In this document: piece after piece, positions 27,114-35,991 of the stretch | How positions within the stretch are numbered: the stretch's first letter is position 1 | Layout of the letters: each line of letters opens with the position of its first letter | Source: Devosia sp. FJ2-5-3 | GTDB taxonomy: Bacteria > Pseudomonadota > Alphaproteobacteria > Rhizobiales > Devosiaceae | Assembly: GCF_029201545.1 (NCBI RefSeq) | Contig: NZ_CP104007.1 | Location: forward strand, 3,568,501 to 3,632,500 | Direction: 5' to 3' | DNA: 64,000 nucleotides | Notes under the pieces: model-generated | The model's database searches: none | What the model was told of the DNA's origin: nothing | The model's input: the letters and a program-made list of their open reading frames with translations, nothing else | Translations under genes and position numbers: made by a program

Positions 27114-28120
27114 CAGCATCACAGCCGCAGCTTGACGCTGCAATTGCCGACCTCGAGCGGCTGAGGGAAACGCTGAAAGCGGCACGAACTGCTGTTGGCA
27201 GCGCCGTTGTGGGCCAGGAGAGTGTCGTCGACCTGATGCTCATCGCCATGATGGCGGGCGGGCATGTGCTGCTTGAAGGTCCGCCGGGCGTCGGCAAGAC
27301 ACTCCTCGTCCGCACCCTGGCCACGGTCGCAGGGCTGAGCTTTGCGCGCGTACAGTTCACGCCCGACCTCATGCCGGCCGACATCACGGGGGCATCCGTG
27401 CTGGTGCCCAATGCGGATGGACGCGCGCATCTCGAGTTCCGCAAGGGCCCGATCTTCTCCCAGCTTCTGCTTGCCGACGAGATCAACCGCGCCACCCCGC
27501 GCACCCAGTCCGCATTGCTCGAGGCGATGCAGGAGGGCACGATTTCGGCCGCGGGCGCCACGATGGAACTGCCGAAGCCATTCTTTGTGCTGGCAACGCA
27601 AAACCCGATCGAGATGGAAGGGACCTATACGCTTCCAGAGGCGCAGATCGACCGCTTCCTGTTCCGCATCGACGTGGCCTATCCAAGCGAGGATGTGCTG
27701 ACGCGCATTCTGACGGCCACCACCGGCGCCGACCACGCCAAGGTCGAGCAGGCAATCACGCCGGAGGAATTGCTGACGCTGCAATTGCACACCCGCACGG
27801 TGCCCACGGCGCTGACCCTGCAGCAGGCCATTGCGCGCTTCTGTATCGCGACGCAGCCGAAGGGCGCGTCTGGCGACAGGGACGTGGCCAAATATGTCCG
27901 CTTCGGTGTCAGCCCGCGCGGCGCGCAGGCGCTCACCGTGGCAGGCAAGGCCCACGCCCTGCTGTCCGGACGCAACCATGTTTCCGTGGCCGATCTTCGC
28001 GCCGTGCTGCTGCCGGTCATGCGCCATCGCGTGCAGCTCAATTTCGAAGGTCGGGCCGCAAACATCGACATCGATGCGCTGCTGCTGCGGGTCTTCGACC
28101 AGACCGTCGGAAAGCTCTGA
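27110..28120 (+). CDS. MoxR-family AAA+ ATPase
   Basis: 336 residues from the ATG at 27110, overlapping the preceding stop (ATGA) with AAGGA upstream. Walker A GPPGVGKT, Walker B LLLADEINRA, sensor-1 ATQNPIE and the MoxR motif GTYTLPEAQIDRFLF are all present. MoxR proteins work as chaperones with VWA partners, and MxaR/MoxR is the founding example, required for active methanol dehydrogenase. Flanked by the VWA giant and a DUF58 protein, as in mxaR-mxaS. Very secure family call; the client is inferred to be the two quinoproteins. Confidence 0.93.
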   Translation: MTASQPQLDAAIADLERLRETLKAARTAVGSAVVGQESVVDLMLIAMMAGGHVLLEGPPGVGKTLLVRTLATVAGLSFARVQFTPDLMPADITGASVLVPNADGRAHLEFRKGPIFSQLLLADEINRATPRTQSALLEAMQEGTISAAGATMELPKPFFVLATQNPIEMEGTYTLPEAQIDRFLFRIDVAYPSEDVLTRILTATTGADHAKVEQAITPEELLTLQLHTRTVPTALTLQQAIARFCIATQPKGASGDRDVAKYVRFGVSPRGAQALTVAGKAHALLSGRNHVSVADLRAVLLPVMRHRVQLNFEGRAANIDIDALLLRVFDQTVGKL

Positions 28121-28121
28121 C

Positions 28122-28997
28122 ATGCGACCGCCCGCCCCGCTGCTTGAACGCCTGTCCCGATCGAGGATGCTGCCGGCTTCCGCGCAGCCTTCCGTCGGCA
28201 TGGGGGAAAGGCTGTCACGGCAGAAGGGCGCGGGCATGGAGTTTTTGGACTTCCGCCCCTATCAGGCCGGCGACGACACCCGCAATCTCGACCCCTATCT
28301 CTACGCCCGAACCGGCGAATTCGTGGTGCGCGAATATGCGCGCAGCCAGCAATTGCCGGTGACCATCGCGCTCGATCTCTCGGCCTCGATGCTGTCGGAC
28401 CCCAGTGGGAAATTCGAGCGCGCCAAGCAGATCGCGCAATTGTTCGGCTTCATTGCGCTCGCCAGCGGCGATCGTGTGCAGCTGGCCGTGACGGAAGCCG
28501 ACAAGACCCTCTTGTCGCCACGCTGGCACGGCGCGGCCCGGGCCGACTACATGTTTGACTGGGTAGACAAGCGCGAGGCCCGCAATGAGGGCAACTTCAT
28601 CGACACGCTGCGCGCCCTGCCCCAGCATCTGCCGTCCCGAGGCCTCGTCATCGCCGTCAGCGACTGGTGGGATGATGATTTCGAGCCTGTGCTCAACATG
28701 CTGCGCGCGCTGGACCAGGAAGTCATCGCCATACAGGTTCTCAGCCCGCACGAGATTGACCCTTCGGGCATGGATCAGGGTATCGTGACCCTTGAGGATG
28801 CCGAAACCGGCCAGGAGATTGAACTGTCGATAGATGCACAATTGCTCGACCAGTACCGTGCCGTGTTCGCCGAGCGACAGGACCGGCTACACGGACTGTT
28901 CACTGCCAGACACTGGCATTTGCTGACCGTTTCCACCCAAGATGACCTTGGCCAGCTGTTCACCCACACGCTGCGCGCCAAAGGAGTTCTGTCATGA
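28122..28997 (+). CDS. DUF58 protein (MxaS-like)
   Basis: 291 residues from the ATG at 28122, one base after the moxR stop. The DUF58 signature is clear: GMEFLDFRPYQAGDDTRNLD, then VREYARSQQLPVTIALDLSASM, a VWA-like region with a DLSAS MIDAS-type motif. No membrane helix is seen. Partner of MoxR ATPases; equals MxaS in methanol dehydrogenase clusters. Ends at an ATGA overlap with the ABC ATPase, so the maturation and transport genes are one transcription unit. Confidence 0.9.
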   Translation: MRPPAPLLERLSRSRMLPASAQPSVGMGERLSRQKGAGMEFLDFRPYQAGDDTRNLDPYLYARTGEFVVREYARSQQLPVTIALDLSASMLSDPSGKFERAKQIAQLFGFIALASGDRVQLAVTEADKTLLSPRWHGAARADYMFDWVDKREARNEGNFIDTLRALPQHLPSRGLVIAVSDWWDDDFEPVLNMLRALDQEVIAIQVLSPHEIDPSGMDQGIVTLEDAETGQEIELSIDAQLLDQYRAVFAERQDRLHGLFTARHWHLLTVSTQDDLGQLFTHTLRAKGVLS

Positions 28998-29956
28998 GCG
29001 ACTCCGCCAACTCGCCGGCCATTCTGGTCGAAGGCGTATCCAAGCGTTTCGGCCGCGTGCTGGCGCTCGACGAAGTTTCACTGTCGGTGCCGCAGGGACA
29101 GATGTTCGCCCTGCTCGGCCCCAATGGCGCCGGCAAGACGACGCTCATCGACATTCTCTGTACCATCCAGAAGCCGGACAGTGGCCGTGCCGAAGTGGCT
29201 GGCATCGATGTGGCCAAGCACCCGCTGAAGGTGCGCCACCATCTCGGCGTCGTATTCCAGGAAGCAACCCTCGACACGCGCCTGTCCGTCGAAGAGAACC
29301 TCGATTTCCATGGTCTTGTCTATCAGATGAGCCGCGCCGACCGCCGCCGCCGCATCGACGAGATGCTGGCGCTGGTCGAGCTCTCGGACTGGCGGGACGC
29401 TTTGGTCAAGACGCTTTCGGCCGGCATGCGGCGCCGGCTCGAGATTGCCCGCGGGCTCATGCACAGTCCCCGCATTCTGTTCCTCGATGAGCCGACAGTC
29501 GGCCTCGACGCCCAGTCCCGCGCGAAAATCTGGTCCTATCTGGATACATTGCGCAAGAGCGAGGACCTGACGATCGTCGTGACGACCCACTACATCGAGG
29601 AAGTGGACGCCTGCGACACTATCTGCATCATCGACCATGGAAAGATTCTGGCGCATGGTACGCCGGACGCGCTCAAGCAGGCCCATGCCGAGCCGCTCCT
29701 GCGCGTCGGCCCGCGAACGCCACAAGCCCACGCGGCCCTCATGGAGCGGTTCACCGGCACGGTTCAGGCCGCCGACGGGCAATTGGTGATCCGCTCGAGC
29801 GAAATCACCGTCGACGCCATTTTGGAGGAATTCGGCAACCAGCTCCGGCAGGTTACCGTCGACCAACCAAGCCTTGAAAGCGTTTTCCTGACCCTGACGG
29901 GCCGAGACTTGCGCGAGGCCCGCGCCACCCCGGCGAAAAAGCGGGGACGCGGCTGA
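28994..29956 (+). CDS. ABC-2-type exporter ATPase
   Basis: 320 residues, AAGGAG seven bases before ATG. Walker A GPNGAGKTT, signature LSAGMRRRLEIARGL, Walker B RILFLDEPTVGLD, switch His in TTHYIEE. The C-terminal extension (SSEITVDAILEEFG ... SLESVFLTLTG) is the DrrA/NodI kind. Its membrane partner is the ABC-2 permease at 32653, separated by three genes of a different importer. Similar ABC-2 pairs sit near PQQ-alcohol dehydrogenase genes in pseudomonads (ped clusters). Substrate unknown. Confidence 0.9.
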   Translation: MSDSANSPAILVEGVSKRFGRVLALDEVSLSVPQGQMFALLGPNGAGKTTLIDILCTIQKPDSGRAEVAGIDVAKHPLKVRHHLGVVFQEATLDTRLSVEENLDFHGLVYQMSRADRRRRIDEMLALVELSDWRDALVKTLSAGMRRRLEIARGLMHSPRILFLDEPTVGLDAQSRAKIWSYLDTLRKSEDLTIVVTTHYIEEVDACDTICIIDHGKILAHGTPDALKQAHAEPLLRVGPRTPQAHAALMERFTGTVQAADGQLVIRSSEITVDAILEEFGNQLRQVTVDQPSLESVFLTLTGRDLREARATPAKKRGRG

Positions 29957-29957
29957 C

Positions 29958-30740
29958 ATGGCCGGCTTCTCGATGACAGCGCGGGATGGCACCGAGCCCA
30001 TTTGGCTCATCGCCCTGACACGTCTGGGCTTTCTGGCCCTGTTGATCCTGCTCTGGTGGATTGCATCCATCAATGTGGCACGAAACCTCATCCCGTCGCC
30101 GATGGCCACGCTGGCCGCTGCCGGCAAATTGCTGGAAGAGGGGCGCTTGCAGAAGGGGCTGATGGAGTCGCTGACCATCTATCTCTCCGGCTTTGGCCTC
30201 GCCATCGCCGTCGCCATACCACTCGGCGTGATAATGGGCGCCTTTGGCCTCTTTGGCCGGACGATCGAAATTTTCGTTTACGCGCTCTCGGCTACGCCGC
30301 GTGTTGCCTTCATCCCGCTCATCATCGTGCTGCTGGGGCTCGGACTGCAGGCGAAGGTGTTCATCGTCTTCCTCGGCGCGGTCATGCCTGTCCTGCTCAA
30401 CACCTACGCCGGTGTCCGACAGGCCGATCCCGAGCTGATCGAAATGGGCCGTTCCGTCGGCGCCGGCCGGTTTCGCATTTTCACGCGCATCGTCCTCCCG
30501 GGGGCCGTGCCTTATGTGATCACAGGGCTTCGGCTGGGCGCCACGATTGGGCTCATCAATACAGTTGTGGCCGAACTCTACACCGCCGTCGGCGGCCTCG
30601 GAGGCCTTCTGGCCATCTACGGCAACACATTCAGAATGGCGGAATATTTCGTCATCGTTCTTTCCCTCGCGGCTATCGGCGTCGTTGTTACCGAGACCCT
30701 GAGATTCGTCGAATTGCGCCTCGCGAGATGGCGGCGCTAA
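29958..30740 (+). CDS. ABC importer permease (SsuC/TauC/NrtB type)
   Basis: 260 residues with about six membrane helices and the EAA loop EMGRSVGAGRFRIFTRIVLPGAVP. The family imports taurine, nitrate, sulphonates, thiamine precursors or aromatic acids. It starts one base past the ATPase stop. It pairs with the binding protein and ATPase that follow. Because it interrupts the ABC-2 exporter genes, the two transporters are co-transcribed. Confidence 0.9.
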   Translation: MAGFSMTARDGTEPIWLIALTRLGFLALLILLWWIASINVARNLIPSPMATLAAAGKLLEEGRLQKGLMESLTIYLSGFGLAIAVAIPLGVIMGAFGLFGRTIEIFVYALSATPRVAFIPLIIVLLGLGLQAKVFIVFLGAVMPVLLNTYAGVRQADPELIEMGRSVGAGRFRIFTRIVLPGAVPYVITGLRLGATIGLINTVVAELYTAVGGLGGLLAIYGNTFRMAEYFVIVLSLAAIGVVVTETLRFVELRLARWRR

Positions 30741-30756
30741 TTAGGAGAAGATTGTC

Positions 30757-31788
30757 ATGTTGAAATCGCTTTTGGCGTCGCTCGGCGGCGGTATTGCCGT
30801 AATGACCCTGATGACCGGTGCGAGCCTGGCCCAGTCCGACGCGCCGTTCCGGCTTATCGTGACCCATCTCGAGGCCCCGCTGGTGCCCAATTCGGTCATG
30901 GATCTGGCCGTCGAGCTCGGCTATTTCGAGGCCGAGGGCGTCAATGTCGAGCTGGTCCGCGTGCAGCAGACCCCGTCGGCCATCGCGGCGCTGCAGTCCG
31001 GCGAAGGCGAAATGGCCAATATCGGCGTCGACGCGCTGCTGCAGGTCATCCACAATGGCGCCACCGACTTCCGCGCCGTGACCTCGCCCAACAAGTCCCT
31101 GCCCTTCCTCATCGCCTCCAAGGAAGACATCGCAACACCGGCAGATCTCAAGGGCCGCAGCTTTGGCGTCGGCCGCGTCGGAAGCCTTGACCACTCGCTC
31201 TCGAGCAAGGTGCTTTCGAGCCTTGGCCTCTCGCTCGATGATTCCGAAGTGATCGCCATCGGCCAGCCGGACGTCCGTGGCCAGGCCCTGCTGGCCGGCC
31301 AGATCGACGCGACAACCATTTCCATCGGCGTCTGGAGCGAACTGCCCGACACCGAAGGCCTGCATGTCCTCGTCGACCAGGACGCCTATTATGAAGGCGC
31401 GCCGGTGGTTAACAAGGTCAATGCCGTGTCCGGTGACGTCCTTGCAAACCGCCCCGAGGACGTCGAGGCCGTTATCCGTGCTCTGACCAAGCTGTCGCGC
31501 GAATTTGCGGCCGATCCGCAGAAATGGGTCGACGCCATGGCCAAGGCCCGCCCCGATGTCGAGCTCGACACGCTTGAACTGCTCTCGAAGGCTTTCGTGG
31601 GCAGCTGGAGCGTCAACGGCGGCATGAGCGCATCCGAGCTGAACTTCACCGCCGACTGGCTCTACGACACCCCGGATTTCGAAGGGATGGAGAAGCTCCC
31701 GCTCGACCAGTGGGTGAACTTCGCCCCCGTCGATGCCGTGCTGGCCGAAATCGGCACCGAAGATGGCATGGACCCTGCTGATCGATGA
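30757..31788 (+). CDS. ABC importer substrate-binding protein (NMT1/SsuA type)
   Basis: 343 residues, AGGAGAAG before ATG. Signal peptide ends near ASLAQ. NMT1/THI5-like pattern: LAVELGYFEAEGVNVELV, GEMANIGVDALLQ, LKGRSFGVGRVGS. Binds a small anionic or metal-complexed ligand for the adjacent permease. In this locus candidate ligands are the dehydrogenase substrate, PQQ or a lanthanide chelate; the sequence does not decide between them. Overlaps the next ATPase by 4 bp. Confidence 0.87.
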   Translation: MLKSLLASLGGGIAVMTLMTGASLAQSDAPFRLIVTHLEAPLVPNSVMDLAVELGYFEAEGVNVELVRVQQTPSAIAALQSGEGEMANIGVDALLQVIHNGATDFRAVTSPNKSLPFLIASKEDIATPADLKGRSFGVGRVGSLDHSLSSKVLSSLGLSLDDSEVIAIGQPDVRGQALLAGQIDATTISIGVWSELPDTEGLHVLVDQDAYYEGAPVVNKVNAVSGDVLANRPEDVEAVIRALTKLSREFAADPQKWVDAMAKARPDVELDTLELLSKAFVGSWSVNGGMSASELNFTADWLYDTPDFEGMEKLPLDQWVNFAPVDAVLAEIGTEDGMDPADR

Positions 31789-32642
31789 GTGACAGCTCTT
31801 CCCCCGGAACCCCCCGGGGCCCAACGGACATGCAAGGGCAAAAGCCCCTGCTCAGCTTCGACAAGGTCGAAAAGCGCTTTGCCCGCCCCGACGGCTCAGT
31901 CAGCACGGCGGTGGGCGGGGTGTCCCTCGACATTGCCGAGCACGAGTTCGTGGCCCTGATCGGACCTTCCGGTTGTGGGAAGACCACGCTTTTGCGCCTC
32001 GCCAATGGCTTGATCGAGCCCGATAAGGGCTCGGTCCTCATCGGTGGAAAGACACCCCGTCCCGGCCCCGATATGGGATTTGTCTTCCAGGCGTTCCGCC
32101 TCATTCCCTGGGCCAGTGTCCAGGACAATGTTGCCTTTGCGCTCGAAAGCCTGCCCCTGTCGAAGGCGGAGCGGGCCGAACGCGCGCTGCACTATCTCGA
32201 CCTGGTTGGCCTTTCCCGCTCGGCAAAATCCTGGCCATCGCAGCTTTCGGGCGGCATGAAGCAGCGCGTCGCTCTCGCCCGGGCTCTCGCCAGCGAGCCG
32301 CGCGTGCTGCTCATGGACGAACCCTTCGCCAGCCTTGACGCGCAGACGCGCGAACTGATGCAGGGCGAACTACTGTCCATCTGGCGGCAGCGCACGCCCA
32401 CCGTGATGTTCGTGACGCACAGTGTCGACGAAGCCCTGGTGCTGGCCGATCGCGTCGTGGTCATGGGTGCCGGAAAAATTCTTGAAACGCTTGAAGTCGA
32501 CCTGCCACGCCCTCGCAATTCTGCGCAGATGCGTTCGGACGGCCGCTTTATCGAAATGCGCAATTACCTGTGGAACCGTATCCGCGACCTGGTCCTCAGC
32601 GACCCGGCATCGGAATTTTACGGCCGCAATCTCAGTGAATAG
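31785..32642 (+). CDS. ABC importer ATPase (SsuB/TauB type)
   Basis: 285 residues. Walker A GPSGCGKTT, Q-loop VFQAFRLIPWASV, signature LSGGMKQRVALARAL, Walker B VLLMDEPFASLD and switch VTHSVDEAL all intact. Energises the permease at 29958 with the binding protein at 30757. ATGA overlap with the preceding gene. Confidence 0.93.
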   Translation: MSDSSSPGTPRGPTDMQGQKPLLSFDKVEKRFARPDGSVSTAVGGVSLDIAEHEFVALIGPSGCGKTTLLRLANGLIEPDKGSVLIGGKTPRPGPDMGFVFQAFRLIPWASVQDNVAFALESLPLSKAERAERALHYLDLVGLSRSAKSWPSQLSGGMKQRVALARALASEPRVLLMDEPFASLDAQTRELMQGELLSIWRQRTPTVMFVTHSVDEALVLADRVVVMGAGKILETLEVDLPRPRNSAQMRSDGRFIEMRNYLWNRIRDLVLSDPASEFYGRNLSE

Positions 32643-32652
32643 GAAAAGCCAG

Positions 32653-33465
32653 ATGGGTAGCGTTCTGGGGCAGTTGGGCGGCGTCTACGCGATCTGGCTG
32701 CGAGAGGTGAAACGGGCCCTGCGCGACAAGGGGCAACTCATTGGCGGCGTCAGCCGACCACTGCTTTGGGTGCTCATCCTCGGGATCGGGCTCAACCCCT
32801 ATTTCCGGGGCGAGGTCTATGGCGAAGTGCGGTTCGTCGTGCCCTACACCTATATCCAGTTCATCTTCCCCGCCGTCGTCGTGCTCAACATCCTTTATAC
32901 CTCCGTCCAGTCGGCGGTTTCGCTCATCTGGGACCGCGAGTTTGGCTTCATGCGTGAAGTCATGGTGGCCCCGATCTCCAGGAACCTCGTCCTCCTGGGC
33001 AAGGTGCTGGGCGGGGCAACAACCGCCGTCATCCACGGCTGCATGGTGCTGGCCGTAGCCCATTTCGTGGGCATCGGGTTGACGCTGGAAACTATAATCA
33101 AGGCCTTGGGCCTCATGTTTCTCCTGTCTTTCGGGCTCACGGCGTTCGGCATCATCATCGCCAATTATGTGCGCGGCTTTGAAGGCTTTGGCGTCTTTTC
33201 CAACGCCGTGATCCTGCCGCTCTATTTTACCGCCAGCTCGGTGTTTCCGCTTGATCCGGCGCTGACTCGCGCCCAGACGCTCGTGACCTACCCGGAGTGG
33301 CTGGTCGTGATCGTCGAGCACAATCCCATGACCTACGCGGTCGATGCGATGCGGGGCATTCTGATCCGGTTCAACCAGTTTGATCCCGCGATGGGCTTTG
33401 CCGTGGTGGCGGGCATGGCCGCGAGCCTCTTTGCGCTGGCCATGTGGGAATTCAGGAAGATCTGA
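32653..33465 (+). CDS. ABC-2-type permease
   Basis: 270 residues from the ATG at 32653 (an open frame extends upstream through the ATPase gene as a shadow). Six helices and the ABC-2 pattern: YAIWLREVKRALRDKGQL at the N-terminus, WDREFGFMREVMVAPISR, and HNPMTYAVDAMRG near the C-terminus. Works with the DrrA-like ATPase at 28994. Ends in TGATG overlap with the next gene. Confidence 0.9.
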   Translation: MGSVLGQLGGVYAIWLREVKRALRDKGQLIGGVSRPLLWVLILGIGLNPYFRGEVYGEVRFVVPYTYIQFIFPAVVVLNILYTSVQSAVSLIWDREFGFMREVMVAPISRNLVLLGKVLGGATTAVIHGCMVLAVAHFVGIGLTLETIIKALGLMFLLSFGLTAFGIIIANYVRGFEGFGVFSNAVILPLYFTASSVFPLDPALTRAQTLVTYPEWLVVIVEHNPMTYAVDAMRGILIRFNQFDPAMGFAVVAGMAASLFALAMWEFRKI

Positions 33466-34319
33466 TGGCCCGCAACGCCGCCTCTCGCCCAACCGAACGC
33501 AAACGCCACTGGATCTTCGACTTCGTCCCGCTGGCGACATGCTTTGCCCTGCTGATCGGCCTTGGTTTCCTGCCGCCCGATACGTCGAGCGCCGAGGTCA
33601 ACAGCACCGGTCGGCTCAGTGTCTGCATGCCCGCCAATTACCCGCCACTGGTGACCGGCAATGCCGAAGCTCCGGGCTTCGAGGTCGAACTGGTGCGCGA
33701 GATTGCCGATCGCCTCGGCTGGCGGCTGAATATCGTCACCAATGCCGCCATGGGCCGGGACTTCAATCCCCGCAATTGGCGCATCAACCGTGCCCAGTGC
33801 CAGATGCTGGCAGGCGGCATTGTGCTCAGCGCGACGACCCAGTCTTTCCTCGACACGACCCGCCCCCATCTCCAGACGGGTTGGGCGCTGATCACCGCCT
33901 CGGACCTCGACATTACCGCGCTCAAGGGGCCCGTGGGCTTTTATGCCGGCCTTACCGGACTCGATCGGATTGGCCTCGGCCAATATCTGCGCCAACTCGG
34001 ATTGAGTCCGAAAATCGTCAACTCCGCCAACGCATTGCGACAGGACCTCGAGAGGGGCGCCATCGAGGCGGGTGTGTCCGAAGGGCTTCTGGCCGCCTAT
34101 CTGGCCGATGACAACGACCTCACCGTCACCCTGCTCGACGCGCCGCTGGACCGGTTTCGCCTCGGTCTGGGTTTCTGGAAGGGTGACGTCACGCTGCAGC
34201 GCAAGGTCGAGGCAACGCTCGGAGCCATCTGGTCGGACGGCACGATGGCACAAATCGCCGAGCGCTATGGTCTCGACAGCGAATTCCTCTGCGACCCACA
34301 AGAGCAAACCTGCGCCTGA
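33465..34319 (+). CDS. Family-3 periplasmic binding protein with N-terminal anchor
   Basis: 284 residues, start at the ATG of TGATG. N-terminal segment WIFDFVPLATCFALLIGLGFL is a signal anchor or uncleaved signal peptide. The rest is SBP_bac_3: RLSVCMPANYPPLV, FEVELVREIADRLGW, GGIVLSATTQSFLDTT. It lacks the usual adjacent permease of amino-acid transporters, and like the XoxJ-like protein at 20017 may be a dehydrogenase activation factor or sensor rather than a transporter part. Last gene before the terminator. Confidence 0.8.
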   Translation: MARNAASRPTERKRHWIFDFVPLATCFALLIGLGFLPPDTSSAEVNSTGRLSVCMPANYPPLVTGNAEAPGFEVELVREIADRLGWRLNIVTNAAMGRDFNPRNWRINRAQCQMLAGGIVLSATTQSFLDTTRPHLQTGWALITASDLDITALKGPVGFYAGLTGLDRIGLGQYLRQLGLSPKIVNSANALRQDLERGAIEAGVSEGLLAAYLADDNDLTVTLLDAPLDRFRLGLGFWKGDVTLQRKVEATLGAIWSDGTMAQIAERYGLDSEFLCDPQEQTCA

Positions 34320-34371
34320 GGGCGCAGCCTGCGCGGGCAGACAGCGACGACCCAGCAAACCCAGAAAACAA

Positions 34372-34397
34372 AAAACCCCCGGCTTCCCGGGGGTTTT
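34372..34397. terminator. Bidirectional intrinsic terminator
   Basis: 11-bp stem AAAACCCCCGG / CCGGGGGTTTT with CTTC loop; T-runs on both strands. It ends the plus-strand quinoprotein operon and the minus-strand tRNA-Met transcript. Confidence 0.88.
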
Positions 34398-34400
34398 GAT

Positions 34401-34477
34401 TGGTAGCGAAGCCCAGATTTGAACTGGGGACACACGGATTATGATTCCGCTGCTCTAACCAACTGAGCTACTCCGCC
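34401..34477 (-). tRNA. tRNA-Met (anticodon CAT), elongator type
   Basis: 77 nt including an encoded CCA. Acceptor GGCGGAG/CTTCGCT, D-arm GTAGCTCAGTTGGTTAGAGC, anticodon stem-loop GCGGA-ATCATAA-TCCGT with CAT at 34441-34443, T-loop GTTCAAATC. The GCGGAATCATAATCCG arm is that of elongator tRNA-Met in alphaproteobacteria rather than initiator or Ile2. Confidence 0.95.
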
Positions 34478-34551
34478 GCAAGTGGCGTCGGCCCTGAGCC
34501 GATGCGTGCTTTAATTAGGAGCGTGAGCCAAAGCTGTCAAGCGGGGTGGGG

Positions 34552-35991
34552 TCAAATTTCAATCTCTGCCATCAGCTTTCCCACAAGTTGTAGATCTGCC
34601 AAGAACTTAGCCCGTTCCTGGGAATTGGCCTCGGGGTCCGGAATGCGCAGGAGATAGGAGGGATGGTTGGTGACGATAAGGGTCGAACCATCCTGGAGCG
34701 CAATGGGTTCGCCACGCATCCTGGAGATCGAAACTGCTTTTCCCAGAAGGCTTTGGGCGGCAGTGGCGCCGAGGGCAACAACGATGCGGGGCTTTACGAG
34801 GCTCCGCTCCATGTCGAGCCAATACCGGCAGGCGGAAATCTCGCCGGTGTCGGGTTTCTGATGGATGCGGCGCTTGCCGCGCGGCACGAATTTGAAATGC
34901 TTTACCGCGTTGGTAACATAGAGTTTTTTCCGGTCGATGCCGACTTCCTCGATCGCCTCGTCGAAGATTTTTCCGGCCGGGCCGACAAAGGGGCGACCCG
35001 CCAGATCCTCCTGGTCGCCGGGTTGTTCGCCGACGAACATCACTTCCGCCCGTTCGGGGCCCTCGCCGAAGACGGGCTGGGTGGCGTGCTCGAACAAGGG
35101 GCAGCGGCGGCAGCCTTCGATGGCCTCCCTGGCGGCGGGGAGAGACTGGATAACTTCATCTACCGCGCTGATTTCCTTCGCCTTTTGGCGGAGGTGGCGC
35201 GCCGGCGGCTGGGTGGCGGCGCGGGCGATCATGTCCTGTTCCATCTGCCTTGCATTGCGGATCAGGGGGGCAATGCCGGCGGCCTCGGGGAGGTTGCGCC
35301 AATATTTGACCGGCATCTCGGATTTCATCATCGAAATTTTCAACCGGGCGGGATTGAAGATGGCGGCGTAATAGGTGGTCCAATCATCCTCCACCGCGTC
35401 ATGGGCGGGGACATCTTTCTTTGCGCCACCGGGGCCGAAGGACAAATTCTCCAGATCCCAGAAGGCACTAGCATAGGGCGTGACGATGGCCCAATTCATG
35501 CCGGCAAAGCGCCGGGCAAAGAAGGGGGCGGTCGCTTCCAGCACGTAATGATCGGGCTCGAACCAGGCGACATAGCGCTCTTCACCGGCCAGGGGGACGG
35601 TGCGGAAGCGGACGAAGGCCTTCATCTTGTGCGCATCACGATGCACCGCAGAGGCCATATTCGTTAGCAGACTGTTAGCATTATCCGCCGCGTTCATGAG
35701 AATCCGCGAATCCTGCTGCAGACGCCAGAGCATGGTGTAGAGCCGGGCAAAACGCTCGGGATCAGAGTGCTGGATCACGGTCTTGGCGAGGGTGATAAAC
35801 TCGCGGGGAACCGAGCCGATGGCGCCCTCGACAATGGGAAGCATGTCGTCGCCGGCCTCGAAGAGCCCATTGGCTTCATCAGCGCTGCGCCAGACGACAT
35901 CGGTGGGGGCGACACCGGCCGCGAGCAGGCGGCGCGCCTTGTCGCGCCACTCGGCAAAATCATTGCGGCTTTGAAGACGCACCGCGAGCAT
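34552..35991 (-). CDS. udgX: UdgX-family uracil-DNA binding/glycosylase protein with DUF4130 domain
   Basis: 479 residues. The N-terminal half (to about residue 250) is a DUF4130-like domain; the C-terminal half is a family-4/5-like uracil-DNA glycosylase with Fe-S cysteines (CRRCPLFEHATQPVFGEGP) and motif GEQPGDQEDLAGRPFVGPAG. The R-loop KRRIHQKP with His377 is diagnostic of UdgX, which forms a covalent bond to the abasic sugar after excising uracil. The domain fusion matches the TIGR03914 architecture. The ATG overlaps the stop of the radical-SAM gene (TGATG), the usual partner. Confidence 0.92.
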   Translation of the reverse strand: MLAVRLQSRNDFAEWRDKARRLLAAGVAPTDVVWRSADEANGLFEAGDDMLPIVEGAIGSVPREFITLAKTVIQHSDPERFARLYTMLWRLQQDSRILMNAADNANSLLTNMASAVHRDAHKMKAFVRFRTVPLAGEERYVAWFEPDHYVLEATAPFFARRFAGMNWAIVTPYASAFWDLENLSFGPGGAKKDVPAHDAVEDDWTTYYAAIFNPARLKISMMKSEMPVKYWRNLPEAAGIAPLIRNARQMEQDMIARAATQPPARHLRQKAKEISAVDEVIQSLPAAREAIEGCRRCPLFEHATQPVFGEGPERAEVMFVGEQPGDQEDLAGRPFVGPAGKIFDEAIEEVGIDRKKLYVTNAVKHFKFVPRGKRRIHQKPDTGEISACRYWLDMERSLVKPRIVVALGATAAQSLLGKAVSISRMRGEPIALQDGSTLIVTNHPSYLLRIPDPEANSQERAKFLADLQLVGKLMAEIEI

